Shown here piece by piece: positions 8,062 through 15,192 of a stretch of 22,940 nt of DNA (within the stretch, counting starts at the first letter, position 1; each line of letters starts with the position of its first letter). The translations under genes were made by a program, and so were the position numbers. This stretch comes from Actinomycetota bacterium (GTDB taxonomy: Bacteria; Actinomycetota; Actinomycetes; Nanopelagicales; Nanopelagicaceae). The stretch spans positions 1-22,940 of the forward strand of contig WLJF01000001.1 in assembly GCA_009701945.1 (NCBI GenBank), written 5' to 3'. Under the pieces are notes generated by a model. The model was not told the origin of the DNA and did no database searches. It worked only from the letters and a program-made list of their open reading frames with translations.

Positions 8062-8067
8062 TTAGAT
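8062..8067 (+). promoter_or_regulatory. -10-like box for the class III aminotransferase gene
   Basis: TTAGAT followed by 6 nt and the ATG at 8074. The same hexamer and spacing precede the PfkB kinase gene. The box abuts an earlier in-frame ATG at 8068, so it favours the second ATG. Confidence 0.4.
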
Positions 8068-8073
8068 ATGGCT

Positions 8074-9426
8074 ATGACTCAACCTCCTGCAGATCCAGCT
8101 CGCGGCAAAGAGGTCTTTGACCTTGATCGCACCTATGTATTTCATTCATGGTCAGCACAAGCGCAGATTGCGCCACTGCCAGTTGCAGGGGGAGAGGGCA
8201 GTTACTTCTGGGATTTTGATGGAAAGAAGTATTTAGATTTCTCAAGTCAATTGGTCTTTACCAACATCGGACATCAACATCCCAAGGTAATTAAGGCGAT
8301 TCAAGATCAAGCTGGTCTCTACACAACAGTTGCGCCACAACATGCCAATGAGGCGCGAGGTGAGGCTGCTAAGCGCATCACCGCGCGAGCTGGCTCTCAT
8401 CACAATAAAGTCTTCTTCACCAACGGTGGAGCAGATGGCGTGGAGAATGCCATTCGCATGGTCCGACTTCACACAAATCGCCACAAGATTCTCTCTTTCT
8501 ATCGCAGCTATCATGGCAACACCACAGCAGCGATTGCATCAACGGGTGATCCGCGCAGATGGCCAAATGAATATGCCTATGGCCACGTTCACTTCTTCGG
8601 CCCATACCTGTATCGCTCAGCATTTTGGGCAAAGAGTGAAGAGGAAGAGTGCAAGCGCGCCCTCGAGCATCTTGAACAAGTGATCATCTTTGAAGGAGCT
8701 CAAACAATTGCTGCGATTTTGATTGAGTCAGTTGTTGGCACTGCAGGCGTTCTTGTTCCTCCGGTTGGTTATCTCGAGGGAGTTCGCGCGCTCTGTGATA
8801 AATACGGAATCAAATGGATTGCCGATGAAGTGATGTCAGGCTTTGGTCGTACAGGTAAGTGGTTTGCCTACCAACACTCTGCGGCAGAACCTGATCTCAT
8901 CGTCTTTGCAAAAGGTGTGAACAGTGGATATGTTCCACTGGGTGGCGTGATTATCAGCGATGAGATAGCAGCAACATTTAACGATCGTGTATTTCCCGGG
9001 GGGCTTACATACAGTGGACATCCGCTTGCAACGGCTGCAGCTGTTGCCACACTCGATGTGATGGCCGATGAGAAGATTGTTGAAAATGCGGCAGCGATGG
9101 GGGAGAAGGTCATCAAGCCACTGCTTGAAGATTTGATGGCAAAACATAAAGTCATTGGTGAGATTCGCGGCCAAGGTGTCTTCTGGGCGCTCGACCTCGT
9201 CGCAGATCGCGCTACACGAGCACCTCTTGCTCCATACGGTGCATCAAGTCCTGCAATGAACGAACTTGTGGCTGCATGCAAGAAGTTGGGGCTATTCCCA
9301 TTTAATAACTACAACAGAATGCATATCTGCCCGCCATGCAACATCTCAGAGGCAGAGCTACGTGAGGGATTTGCAATTCTTGATCAAGCATTTGCAAGCA
9401 TCGCGCACCACTACACCGGAGCATAA
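8074..9426 (+). CDS. Class III PLP-dependent aminotransferase (omega-amino acid type)
   Basis: A 450-residue fold-type I aminotransferase. The PLP lysine is K280 (VFAKGVNSGYVPLGG) and the pyridine-binding Asp is D251 (WIADEVMSGFGRTGKWFA). Other class III landmarks are FTNGGADGVENAIRMVR, RSYHGNTTAAIASTGD and LTYSGHPLATAAAVATLD. The N-terminal HSWSAQAQIAPLPVAGGEG resembles taurine- or omega-amino acid:2-oxoacid transaminases, but the substrate is not determined. The ATG at 8074 (MTQPPADPARG) is preferred to the ATG at 8068 because of the TTAGAT spacing. The stop is followed at once by a strong bidirectional terminator shared with qcrB. The gene, with the EamA transporter, lies between the two converging halves of the respiratory cluster. 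Confidence 0.9.
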   Translation: MTQPPADPARGKEVFDLDRTYVFHSWSAQAQIAPLPVAGGEGSYFWDFDGKKYLDFSSQLVFTNIGHQHPKVIKAIQDQAGLYTTVAPQHANEARGEAAKRITARAGSHHNKVFFTNGGADGVENAIRMVRLHTNRHKILSFYRSYHGNTTAAIASTGDPRRWPNEYAYGHVHFFGPYLYRSAFWAKSEEEECKRALEHLEQVIIFEGAQTIAAILIESVVGTAGVLVPPVGYLEGVRALCDKYGIKWIADEVMSGFGRTGKWFAYQHSAAEPDLIVFAKGVNSGYVPLGGVIISDEIAATFNDRVFPGGLTYSGHPLATAAAVATLDVMADEKIVENAAAMGEKVIKPLLEDLMAKHKVIGEIRGQGVFWALDLVADRATRAPLAPYGASSPAMNELVAACKKLGLFPFNNYNRMHICPPCNISEAELREGFAILDQAFASIAHHYTGA

Positions 9427-9427
9427 A

Positions 9428-9467
9428 AAAACGACCCCGCTCACATTGTGCGAGTCAGGGTCGTTTT
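9428..9467. terminator. Bidirectional intrinsic terminator between the aminotransferase gene and qcrB
   Basis: A perfect 10-bp stem, AAAACGACCC at 9428-9437 with GGGTCGTTTT at 9458-9467, encloses a 20-nt loop that can form a smaller inner hairpin. The A-run on the left and T-run on the right let it act on both strands. It lies between the convergent stops at 9424-9426 (aminotransferase) and 9478-9480 (qcrB). Confidence 0.9.
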
Positions 9468-9477
9468 CTCAAATTAT

Positions 9478-11067
9478 TTAGTGATGGCCCTCTAGCTCAC
9501 GGCGTTCTGTCTCCGTCGCCTTTGGCACTGCGACAGCTGCTGCACGAGAGACTCGATTGCGAATCTTGTTCTTGATCGATCCTGCTCGGCGCACACCTGA
9601 TGCATCATGCTCTGGAAGTTCAAGGGGTGCGAGCTGTTCGTGTGATGTAAGTAGCCATGCCTTTTCAGGTGAAATTGGCTCATGTACCTCAACAAACTCA
9701 CCGCTAGGCATACGCACTAAGCGACCAGTTTCGCGACCGTGGAGAACGAGATCACGATCTGCGCGCTGTAGTGATAGGCATAGACGTTTTGTGATGACGA
9801 AAGCAATCGGAGGAAGAACAATGATTGCAATACGAGAGAACCACATCATCTGATTGATTGTCAGATGGAAGGTGGTTGCAATGATGTCGTTACCGCCATT
9901 GATGAGCGAAACAAGTGTGAAGGTGAGAGCCATAACACCGATAGCGGTGCGGTTCGGTGTGTTGCGTGGACGATCAAGGAGATGATGCTCGCGCTTATCT
10001 CCCGTTGCCCAACTCTCAATAAATGGATAGAGCGCAAGACCTGTAAACATAATGCCGGGCAAGATCAGTCCTGGGATCAAGATATTCCAAGAGATTGTGT
10101 GGCCAAATGCATGTGTCTCAAGAGGTGGTGCCATACGTACTAAACCATCGAGCCAACCCATGTACCAGTCAGGTTGTGAACCTGCAGAGATTTGTCCTGG
10201 CGTATAAGGACCATAGAGCCAGATGGGGTTGATAGATGCAACTGCGCCTAAGAATGCTGTCACACCAAATACGATGAAGAAGAAGCCACCAGCTTTAGCC
10301 ATATAGACAGGCATGAGTGGATAACCGACAACGTTCTTCTCTGTGCGACCTGGGCCAGGGAACTGGGTGTGCTTCTGATACCAGACGAGCATCAAGTGCA
10401 CGGTGATGAGAGCTAGGAATATTCCTGGAAGAAGAAGTACGTGCACGGTGTAGATACGTGGAATAAATGCTGTGCCAGGGAATGCTCCATCGAATGCAAA
10501 GAATGCAAGATAAGAACCCACAAGTGGCAGCGCTTGAATGATTGCCTCAGCGATACGGATACCAGTTCCAGAGAGCAAGTCATCAGGAAGTGAGTAACCC
10601 AAGAAGCCTTCAACAATTCCGAGTGTTAGAAGTCCAACACCAATGATCCAGTTGAATTCACGTGGCTTGCGGAATGCTCCAGTGAAGTAAACGCGAAGAA
10701 GGTGAACAACAATTCCGACCATAAAGATCAGCGCTGCCCAGTGGTGAATCTGGCGCATCAAGAGACCCCCACGAACTTCAAATGAGATATCAAGAGTTGA
10801 GGCATAGGCCGCAGACATCTCAAGACCCTTAAGAGGTTCATAGGAGCCGTCATAGACGACTTCGCGCATTGATGGGTCGAACCAGAATGTAAGGAATGTT
10901 CCTGAGAGAAGAAGAATAATGAATGAGTACAAGCAGATTTCACCAAGGAGGAATGACCAGTGGTCTGGAAAGACTTTTGTGAGATTCTTCTTCATCCACT
11001 TTGCAGCGCCCGTGCGATCGTCTACATATCCTGCGACGTTACCGGCGATTCTTTCGCGTGCTGTCAT
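9478..11067 (-). CDS. qcrB: Cytochrome bc1 (bcc) complex cytochrome b subunit QcrB
   Basis: A 529-residue membrane subunit carrying two b hemes and the quinol sites, longer than mitochondrial cytochrome b because of an actinobacterial C-terminal extension. The N-terminal part has MRQIHHWAALIFMVGIVVHLLRVYFTGAFRKPRE and IYTVHVLLLPGIFLALITVHLMLVWYQ, each holding paired histidines for the two hemes. KHTQFPGPGR and the Qo-site region follow, then the hydrophilic C-terminal tail rich in Arg and Glu (VPKATETERRELEGHH). The ATG at 11067 overlaps the qcrA stop by 4 nt (ATGA), so translation is coupled. It is the last gene of ctaE-qcrC-qcrA-qcrB and ends at the bidirectional terminator. Confidence 0.97.
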   Translation of the reverse strand: MTARERIAGNVAGYVDDRTGAAKWMKKNLTKVFPDHWSFLLGEICLYSFIILLLSGTFLTFWFDPSMREVVYDGSYEPLKGLEMSAAYASTLDISFEVRGGLLMRQIHHWAALIFMVGIVVHLLRVYFTGAFRKPREFNWIIGVGLLTLGIVEGFLGYSLPDDLLSGTGIRIAEAIIQALPLVGSYLAFFAFDGAFPGTAFIPRIYTVHVLLLPGIFLALITVHLMLVWYQKHTQFPGPGRTEKNVVGYPLMPVYMAKAGGFFFIVFGVTAFLGAVASINPIWLYGPYTPGQISAGSQPDWYMGWLDGLVRMAPPLETHAFGHTISWNILIPGLILPGIMFTGLALYPFIESWATGDKREHHLLDRPRNTPNRTAIGVMALTFTLVSLINGGNDIIATTFHLTINQMMWFSRIAIIVLPPIAFVITKRLCLSLQRADRDLVLHGRETGRLVRMPSGEFVEVHEPISPEKAWLLTSHEQLAPLELPEHDASGVRRAGSIKNKIRNRVSRAAAVAVPKATETERRELEGHH

Positions 11068-12056
11068 GATGAGCGCTCCCAGAAGCTAGGTCCAACAGGT
11101 TCATTAAATGGTGCTTGGGCTACTAGGTAACCTTCGGCATCGACTGTGATTGCCAATTGTGGCAGAGGTCGTGCGGCGGGGCCAAAGATAACTTTGGCAG
11201 CACGAGTCACATCGAATGTGGATTGGTGGCATGGGCAGAGAAGGTGTTTTGTCTGTTGTTCATAGAGAGCAACAGCACAACCCATGTGAGAACAAATCTT
11301 TGAGAAGGCGATGATTCCCTCATGTGTCCAAGACAGACGCTCTGCATCAAGGTTGAACTCTTCAGGACGAAGACGGATAAGAAGCACTGCATCTTTGCCG
11401 ATATCTGAGAGTAAACGATGTTCACCTGGTGCAATCTCGGGAAGTGTCTGTGCGACTGCTCCAACTTCGAGATCTTCAGGACGCAAAGGGCGATCGCCAG
11501 GATCTGTTACTAAACGAGTGCCTGCCTTCCACGATGTCTTGGAGAGATCATCTTTAGGAAGTGGACCCAAGTCGCGCAAGAGGAGGATGGGGGAGAGTGC
11601 TGAAAGACCAAGAGCTGCACCGAGCGTGCTCTTAATGAGAGGGCGGCGGCCAAGACCTGCAGCACTTGCCCCTTCTTTAACGGTCTTAATGAATTCTGAA
11701 CGATCTGCATCCTCTGATCTAAATTCATGACGTTGAGCAATTACTTCTTCATCGGGCATAAGTGTCTTAGCCCAGTGAATTAGTCCTGCTCCAATGCAGA
11801 AGAGTGCAATAGCCATCCCCATGCCAATTCCTAATTGCTGCAGATGGGTCTGACCGAGAATTGGAATAAATACGAAGACATCATCTTTGATGAAGATATA
11901 TGAATAAATCAGGGTGAGAGTTCCGATAGCGGAAAGACCAAAGAGGATTGCAACTTGTCGCTCTGCGCGCGCTGCAGCTTTTGGATCAGTATCAGTGGAG
12001 CGATGAACATGAGCTGGTAGCCCCGGATCTTTAATGAGCTCGATCTCGTTAGACAT
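11064..12056 (-). CDS. qcrA: Cytochrome bc1 complex Rieske iron-sulfur subunit QcrA
   Basis: A 330-residue Rieske subunit. The [2Fe-2S] ligands are in ICSHMGCAVAL and CPCHQSTFD near the C-terminus, with the disulfide cysteines also present (C in MGC and the first C of CPCH). The N-terminal half has the actinobacterial arrangement of three membrane helices (about VAILFGLSAIGTLTLIYSYIF, LGIGMGMAIALFCIGAGLI, and the helix after GRRPLIKSTLGAALGLSALSPILLL, which resembles a Tat-type segment with a nearby RR). It starts 3 nt after the qcrC stop, with AAGGCGAG upstream inside the end of qcrC as a ribosome site, and overlaps qcrB by 4 nt. Confidence 0.96.
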   Translation of the reverse strand: MSNEIELIKDPGLPAHVHRSTDTDPKAAARAERQVAILFGLSAIGTLTLIYSYIFIKDDVFVFIPILGQTHLQQLGIGMGMAIALFCIGAGLIHWAKTLMPDEEVIAQRHEFRSEDADRSEFIKTVKEGASAAGLGRRPLIKSTLGAALGLSALSPILLLRDLGPLPKDDLSKTSWKAGTRLVTDPGDRPLRPEDLEVGAVAQTLPEIAPGEHRLLSDIGKDAVLLIRLRPEEFNLDAERLSWTHEGIIAFSKICSHMGCAVALYEQQTKHLLCPCHQSTFDVTRAAKVIFGPAARPLPQLAITVDAEGYLVAQAPFNEPVGPSFWERSS

Positions 12057-12059
12057 CTA

Positions 12060-12851
12060 TTATCTCGCCTTCATCGCTAGCCAGACCGCAACACCTATGA
12101 GCAGTCCGATTCCAAGTGTCCAAACAAGTAAACCTTCAGTGACGGGACCGACGCGTCCAAGTGCTGCGCCACCGAGTTGTGGTTCAGATTCAGCTGACTT
12201 GATCCACTTAATAATTGAGAGCTTCTCTTCAGGAGTGATTGTCTTATCGCTAAAGACTGGCATTGATTGTGGTCCAGTAATCATCGCTTCGTAGATATGG
12301 CGTGGTTCAACACCCATAAGCGTTGGTGCATATTTGCCTTGAGTAAGTGCTCCGCCTTGACCAGCAAAGTTGTGGCACATCGCGCAGTTAGTGCGAAATA
12401 GTTCGCCACCTTCTGCAACAGAACCATCACGCTCATAATTTAAAAGTTCTTCACCCGGCACTTGTGGTCCTGGTGCAAGAGATGCGACATAAGTTGCAAG
12501 TGCATGGACTTCCTCTGCGTTATAGACAGGGTCTTTACGCATTGCCTGAACGCTCATATCTGCCATTGGCATACGTCCTGTGGCAACCTGGAAATCAACA
12601 GATGCGGCGCCAACGCCAATTAATGATGGTGCAATTTGGCCACCTTCTGCGTTTAGACCATGGCAGGAAGAGCATCCCTTAAGGAAGATCTGCTTTCCTT
12701 CTTCAATAGTGACAGCTCGATCTGCAACCGAGGTGGTCTCGTTATTGACAGCACTGGCAACTTGGAAAGTTGTTCCGATGGTGAAGAGAGCAAAGATCAA
12801 AAGTATTGGTCCTGCTGCACGATGTCTGCGTAGACGCGAGAGGCGCTTCAC
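12060..12851 (-). CDS. qcrC: Diheme cytochrome c subunit QcrC of the bcc complex
   Basis: A 263-residue membrane-anchored cytochrome c with two CXXCH sites: C60-SSC-H64 and C157-AMC-H161. This is the actinobacterial QcrC form, which replaces both cytochrome c1 and a soluble cytochrome c and passes electrons straight to CuA of CtaC. A basic, hydrophobic N-terminus (RLRRHRAAGPILLIFALFTIG) acts as a signal/anchor, and a C-terminal helix (about residues 239-260) anchors the other end. The start is the GTG at 12851, with a clear AAAGGA ribosome site a few nt upstream, as expected for an operon-internal gene. It lies 43 nt after ctaE and 3 nt before qcrA. Confidence 0.96.
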   Translation of the reverse strand: MKRLSRLRRHRAAGPILLIFALFTIGTTFQVASAVNNETTSVADRAVTIEEGKQIFLKGCSSCHGLNAEGGQIAPSLIGVGAASVDFQVATGRMPMADMSVQAMRKDPVYNAEEVHALATYVASLAPGPQVPGEELLNYERDGSVAEGGELFRTNCAMCHNFAGQGGALTQGKYAPTLMGVEPRHIYEAMITGPQSMPVFSDKTITPEEKLSIIKWIKSAESEPQLGGAALGRVGPVTEGLLVWTLGIGLLIGVAVWLAMKAR

Positions 12852-12894
12852 TGTGTTCCTTTCAGTTGGTCAGTCATTGTCAAACTACGGGTGG

Positions 12895-13524
12895 TTACTT
12901 GATGAGATAGATAGCTGAGAAGAGTGCAATCCAGACAACGTCAACGAAGTGCCAGTAGTAAGAAACTACGATCGCTGTGGTTGCCTGTCCTTGAGTAAAT
13001 CGACGAGCCTTTGCAACTCGGATCATCACGATAAGGAAGGCGATGAGGCCACCTGTTACGTGTAATCCGTGGAAACCTGTTGCTATGTAGAAAACAGAAC
13101 TGTATGCATTTGTCGAAAGTGCTAATCCTTCAGCGACAAGATGTGCGTACTCATAAATTTGTCCAGCTACGAAGAATCCACCCATCAGGAAAGTCAGAGC
13201 GAACCACTCGCGCATTCCCCAGCTCTTGATATTGATCAGTGATCCCTCACGGCGAGATTGATAACGCTCTGCAGCAAATACTCCGAACTGGCATGTGACA
13301 GATGAGAGAACAAGAACTGTTGTATTAAAGGCCGCAAATGGAATGTTGAGCATCTCAGTTGATTCGAGCCAGATTTTAGGGCCCTGCACAGCGCGAGTGG
13401 TGAAATACATTGCAAAGAGTGCAGCAAAGAACATGAGTTCACTCGATAGCCAAACAATCGTGCCGACCGCCACCATGTTGGGGCGGGTGATTTTGTGGTG
13501 ATCGCTCACGCTGGTGCTTGTCAT
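12895..13524 (-). CDS. ctaE: Cytochrome c oxidase subunit III (CtaE)
   Basis: A 209-residue subunit III of the aa3 oxidase with five to six membrane helices, the shorter actinobacterial version. Landmarks are [70 protein letters not shown] and [23 protein letters not shown] at the C-terminus. I preferred the ATG at 13524 ([10 protein letters not shown]) because AATAAT ends 7 nt upstream; the ATG at 13533 adds three residues. It is the first gene of ctaE-qcrC-qcrA-qcrB. The upstream 152-bp divergent region carries two inverted repeats and a CRP/GlxR-like palindrome, the only candidate regulatory sites I found near the respiratory genes. Confidence 0.96.
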   Translation of the reverse strand: MTSTSVSDHHKITRPNMVAVGTIVWLSSELMFFAALFAMYFTTRAVQGPKIWLESTEMLNIPFAAFNTTVLVLSSVTCQFGVFAAERYQSRREGSLINIKSWGMREWFALTFLMGGFFVAGQIYEYAHLVAEGLALSTNAYSSVFYIATGFHGLHVTGGLIAFLIVMIRVAKARRFTQGQATTAIVVSYYWHFVDVVWIALFSAIYLIK

Positions 13525-13531
13525 GGGTGGC

Positions 13532-13537
13532 ATTATT
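13532..13537 (-). promoter_or_regulatory. -10 box of leaderless promoter for the ctaE-qcrCAB operon
   Basis: AATAAT on the minus strand, followed by 7 nt and the ATG at 13524. The first base departs from TANNNT but the A at position 2 and the final T are kept. It overlaps the alternative ATG at 13533. Confidence 0.45.
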
Positions 13538-13545
13538 CCCGAAAA

Positions 13546-13574
13546 GAGGGGCGCTAACCTATTTCAAGCCCCTC
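13546..13574. repeat. 7-bp perfect inverted repeat upstream of ctaE
   Basis: GAGGGGC (13546-13552) and GCCCCTC (13568-13574) are separated by 15 nt. It lies 22-50 nt upstream of the ctaE start, just behind its -10 box. It could be an operator or an RNA hairpin; there is no T-run to make it a terminator for either flanking gene. Confidence 0.5.
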
Positions 13575-13578
13575 AGAC

Positions 13579-13615
13579 GACCCTGTTTTCCCGCTCATAA
13601 GAGGTGAAAAGGGTC
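13579..13615. repeat. Imperfect inverted repeat in the ctaE / receiver-gene divergent region
   Basis: GACCCTGTTTTC (13579-13590) pairs with GAAAAGGGTC (13606-13615), with two unpaired bases in the left arm and a 15-nt loop. It overlaps the GTGA-N6-TCAC palindrome. It lies between two divergent promoters, so it is not a terminator by position. Confidence 0.45.
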
Positions 13616-13617
13616 AC
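13604..13617. promoter_or_regulatory. CRP/GlxR-like palindromic operator candidate
   Basis: GTGA-N6-TCAC is a perfect match to the core half-sites of the CRP-family consensus TGTGA-N6-TCACA; the outermost bases (G and G) do not match. It lies 80 nt upstream of ctaE and 60 nt upstream of the receiver-like gene. CRP-family regulators (GlxR in Corynebacterium, Crp/Rv3676 in mycobacteria) are known to act on respiratory genes, which makes the position meaningful, but binding here is inference. Confidence 0.4.
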
Positions 13618-13663
13618 GCAAATCGGCTTCATTTTTTCGTCGTCGCCAATGACCTCGGGCTAT

Positions 13664-13669
13664 TAGACT
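13664..13669 (+). promoter_or_regulatory. -10 box of leaderless promoter for the receiver-trpD unit
   Basis: TAGACT followed by 7 nt and the ATG at 13677, with no Shine-Dalgarno sequence. Confidence 0.6.
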
Positions 13670-13676
13670 CCTTCCC

Positions 13677-14126
13677 ATGTCATCACAATCTGGAGCTCGC
13701 GAGCGTAAGTACTCCATCGTTCTCTACTCCGATGACGTCACTGTGCGCGAGGCTGTAATCGGAGCCCTTGGTTCCAGAGTCTCCCCAGAAATGGCCGAAC
13801 ATGTCATCCATCAATTTGCGACTGCTGCAGCGCTTCGTCTTTATGTCGATGGGAAGAAAATTGATTCAGATTCACCTATCGATCTCTTCATCCTCGATGG
13901 CGAGGCCGTGCCTGAAGGTGGCATCGGTATGGCACGTCAATTAAAGGATGAAGTATTTAACTGTCCTCCCGTAATGGTCATTACCGGCCGCAAGGAAGAT
14001 GCATGGCTTGCAGCATGGTCTCGTGCAGAGGCAAATGTTCTGCATCCAGTCGATCCTTTTACACTTTCCCACACTGTTGCCGATCTTCTTCGTGCACGCA
14101 CCATCGCAACGAACGCAACCGCATAA
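13677..14126 (+). CDS. Stand-alone receiver-like (CheY-fold) protein, atypical
   Basis: A 149-residue protein that fits a response-regulator receiver domain with no output domain. The acidic pair is D19-D20 (VLYSDDVTVRE), the likely phospho-acceptor is D74 (DLFILDGEA), and the switch Thr is T103 (MVITGRKED). The invariant Lys before Pro on strand 5 appears as H123 (NVLHPVDPFTL). The spacing between the acidic pair and D74 is about ten residues longer than usual. It may thus be a receiver with altered phosphorylation, or a pseudo-receiver. It starts a unit with trpD (13 nt gap) and diverges from ctaE-qcrCAB across a 152-bp region. No histidine kinase gene is near. I see no DNA-binding domain, so it more likely works by protein contact (inference). 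Confidence 0.75.
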   Translation: MSSQSGARERKYSIVLYSDDVTVREAVIGALGSRVSPEMAEHVIHQFATAAALRLYVDGKKIDSDSPIDLFILDGEAVPEGGIGMARQLKDEVFNCPPVMVITGRKEDAWLAAWSRAEANVLHPVDPFTLSHTVADLLRARTIATNATA

Positions 14127-14139
14127 CGAAGGTTCTGCC

Positions 14140-15192
14140 ATGACTTCATCTCCTGTGAGCTGGAGCCTTCTTACAGAAAAACTCACATCAGGTCTTGATC
14201 TCGAAAGAGATGAAATTCAAGGTGCGATGAGAGAGATTCTCAGTGGGCAATCCGACATCGATAGCGTGAAGAGTTTTCTCCTAGCCCTCAAAGCAAAAGG
14301 CGAGACCTCTGATGAAGTTGGGGCGTTGGTTGAAGTGATGTATGCAAATGCTGCTCCCATCAATATCACCGAACGCGCTGTGGACACAGTGGGCACAGGT
14401 GGAGATGGAGCACACACAATCAATATCTCAACAACTGCTGCAATTATTGCGGCAGCAGCAGGTGCTCGAGTAGTCAAACATGGCAATCGCGCAGTCTCAT
14501 CTAAATCGGGGGCATCAGATTTTCTTGAAGCACTCGGTGTCGTTGCAGGACTAGATGGCAAAGGGGTTGCACGCACTGTGCGCGAGTTGGGGATTGGATT
14601 CTGTTTCGCACCAGTCTTTCATCCTGCGATGCGATTTGCAGCCCCTGCTCGAAAAGAGCTCGGCGTTCCCACTGTCTTTAATATCTTGGGGCCACTAGCA
14701 AATCCAGCACAACCAAAGGCTGCAGCTATCGGGGTGGCCAACGAACGGATGCATTTAGTGATGGCTCAAGTATTAGCTGAAAAAGGTTGCGATGGTTTTG
14801 TCTTTCGCGGCGATGATGGCCTCGATGAGATTACCCTGGCCACAACTACCTCTGTCCTTACTATTGGACGAGATGAGATACGAAGTGATCGTATTGATGC
14901 AAAAGATTTCGGTATGGATAACTCACCTATTGAGGCAATTGTGGGAGGAGATGCGCAAGAGAATGCAAGGATTTCACAAGCTATCTTCGCTGGCGAACGT
15001 GGTGCTCCACGAGATGCTGTATTGCTCAATGCAGCAGCTGCGATAGCTGCCTTTGAAGGTGATGCAGAGAGTGAGATTAAAGAACGACTTACTCGTGGCC
15101 TGAAGCGAGCCGAAGAAGCAGTTGATTCAGGAGCAGCAGCAGCACTTCTTACTCGGTGGGCAGCCCTCTCTCAGGAGATTTCTGCTTCTTAA
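14140..15192 (+). CDS. trpD: Anthranilate phosphoribosyltransferase TrpD
   Basis: A 350-residue enzyme joining anthranilate and PRPP to phosphoribosylanthranilate, the second committed step of tryptophan synthesis. The PRPP-binding loop is G85-TGGDG-90, followed by the HTINISTTAA segment. KHGNRAVSSKSGASDFLEALG (anthranilate/PRPP region), the FNILGPLANP motif and the C-terminal SGAAAALLTRW are all typical. I set the start at the ATG at 14140 (MTSSPVSWSL) because GAAGG lies 7 nt upstream, a clear ribosome site; the open frame upstream overlaps the receiver gene out of frame. No other trp genes are in the window. Its last 44 nt overlap the 3' end of the convergent exonuclease gene. ctaE and trpD are also adjacent in M. 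tuberculosis (from memory). Confidence 0.96.
   Translation: MTSSPVSWSLLTEKLTSGLDLERDEIQGAMREILSGQSDIDSVKSFLLALKAKGETSDEVGALVEVMYANAAPINITERAVDTVGTGGDGAHTINISTTAAIIAAAAGARVVKHGNRAVSSKSGASDFLEALGVVAGLDGKGVARTVRELGIGFCFAPVFHPAMRFAAPARKELGVPTVFNILGPLANPAQPKAAAIGVANERMHLVMAQVLAEKGCDGFVFRGDDGLDEITLATTTSVLTIGRDEIRSDRIDAKDFGMDNSPIEAIVGGDAQENARISQAIFAGERGAPRDAVLLNAAAAIAAFEGDAESEIKERLTRGLKRAEEAVDSGAAAALLTRWAALSQEISAS

Noticed and set aside
9428..9467. Inverted repeat as a mobile-element end or regulatory operator
   Set aside because: It sits between two convergent stop codons, with A- and T-runs on either side of a GC-rich stem, which is fully explained by a bidirectional terminator. There is no transposase or target duplication.
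12878..12883. Perfect TTGACA on the minus strand between ctaE and qcrC, as a promoter for qcrC
   Set aside because: No TANNNT hexamer lies 16-19 nt downstream, and qcrC has a good AAAGGA ribosome site, as expected for an operon-internal gene.
14217..14576. 119-codon open frame antisense to trpD, and similar long antisense frames at 8836-9281 and 5805-6107
   Set aside because: They lie wholly inside strongly conserved genes, have composition expected of the reverse strand, and show no recognisable family.
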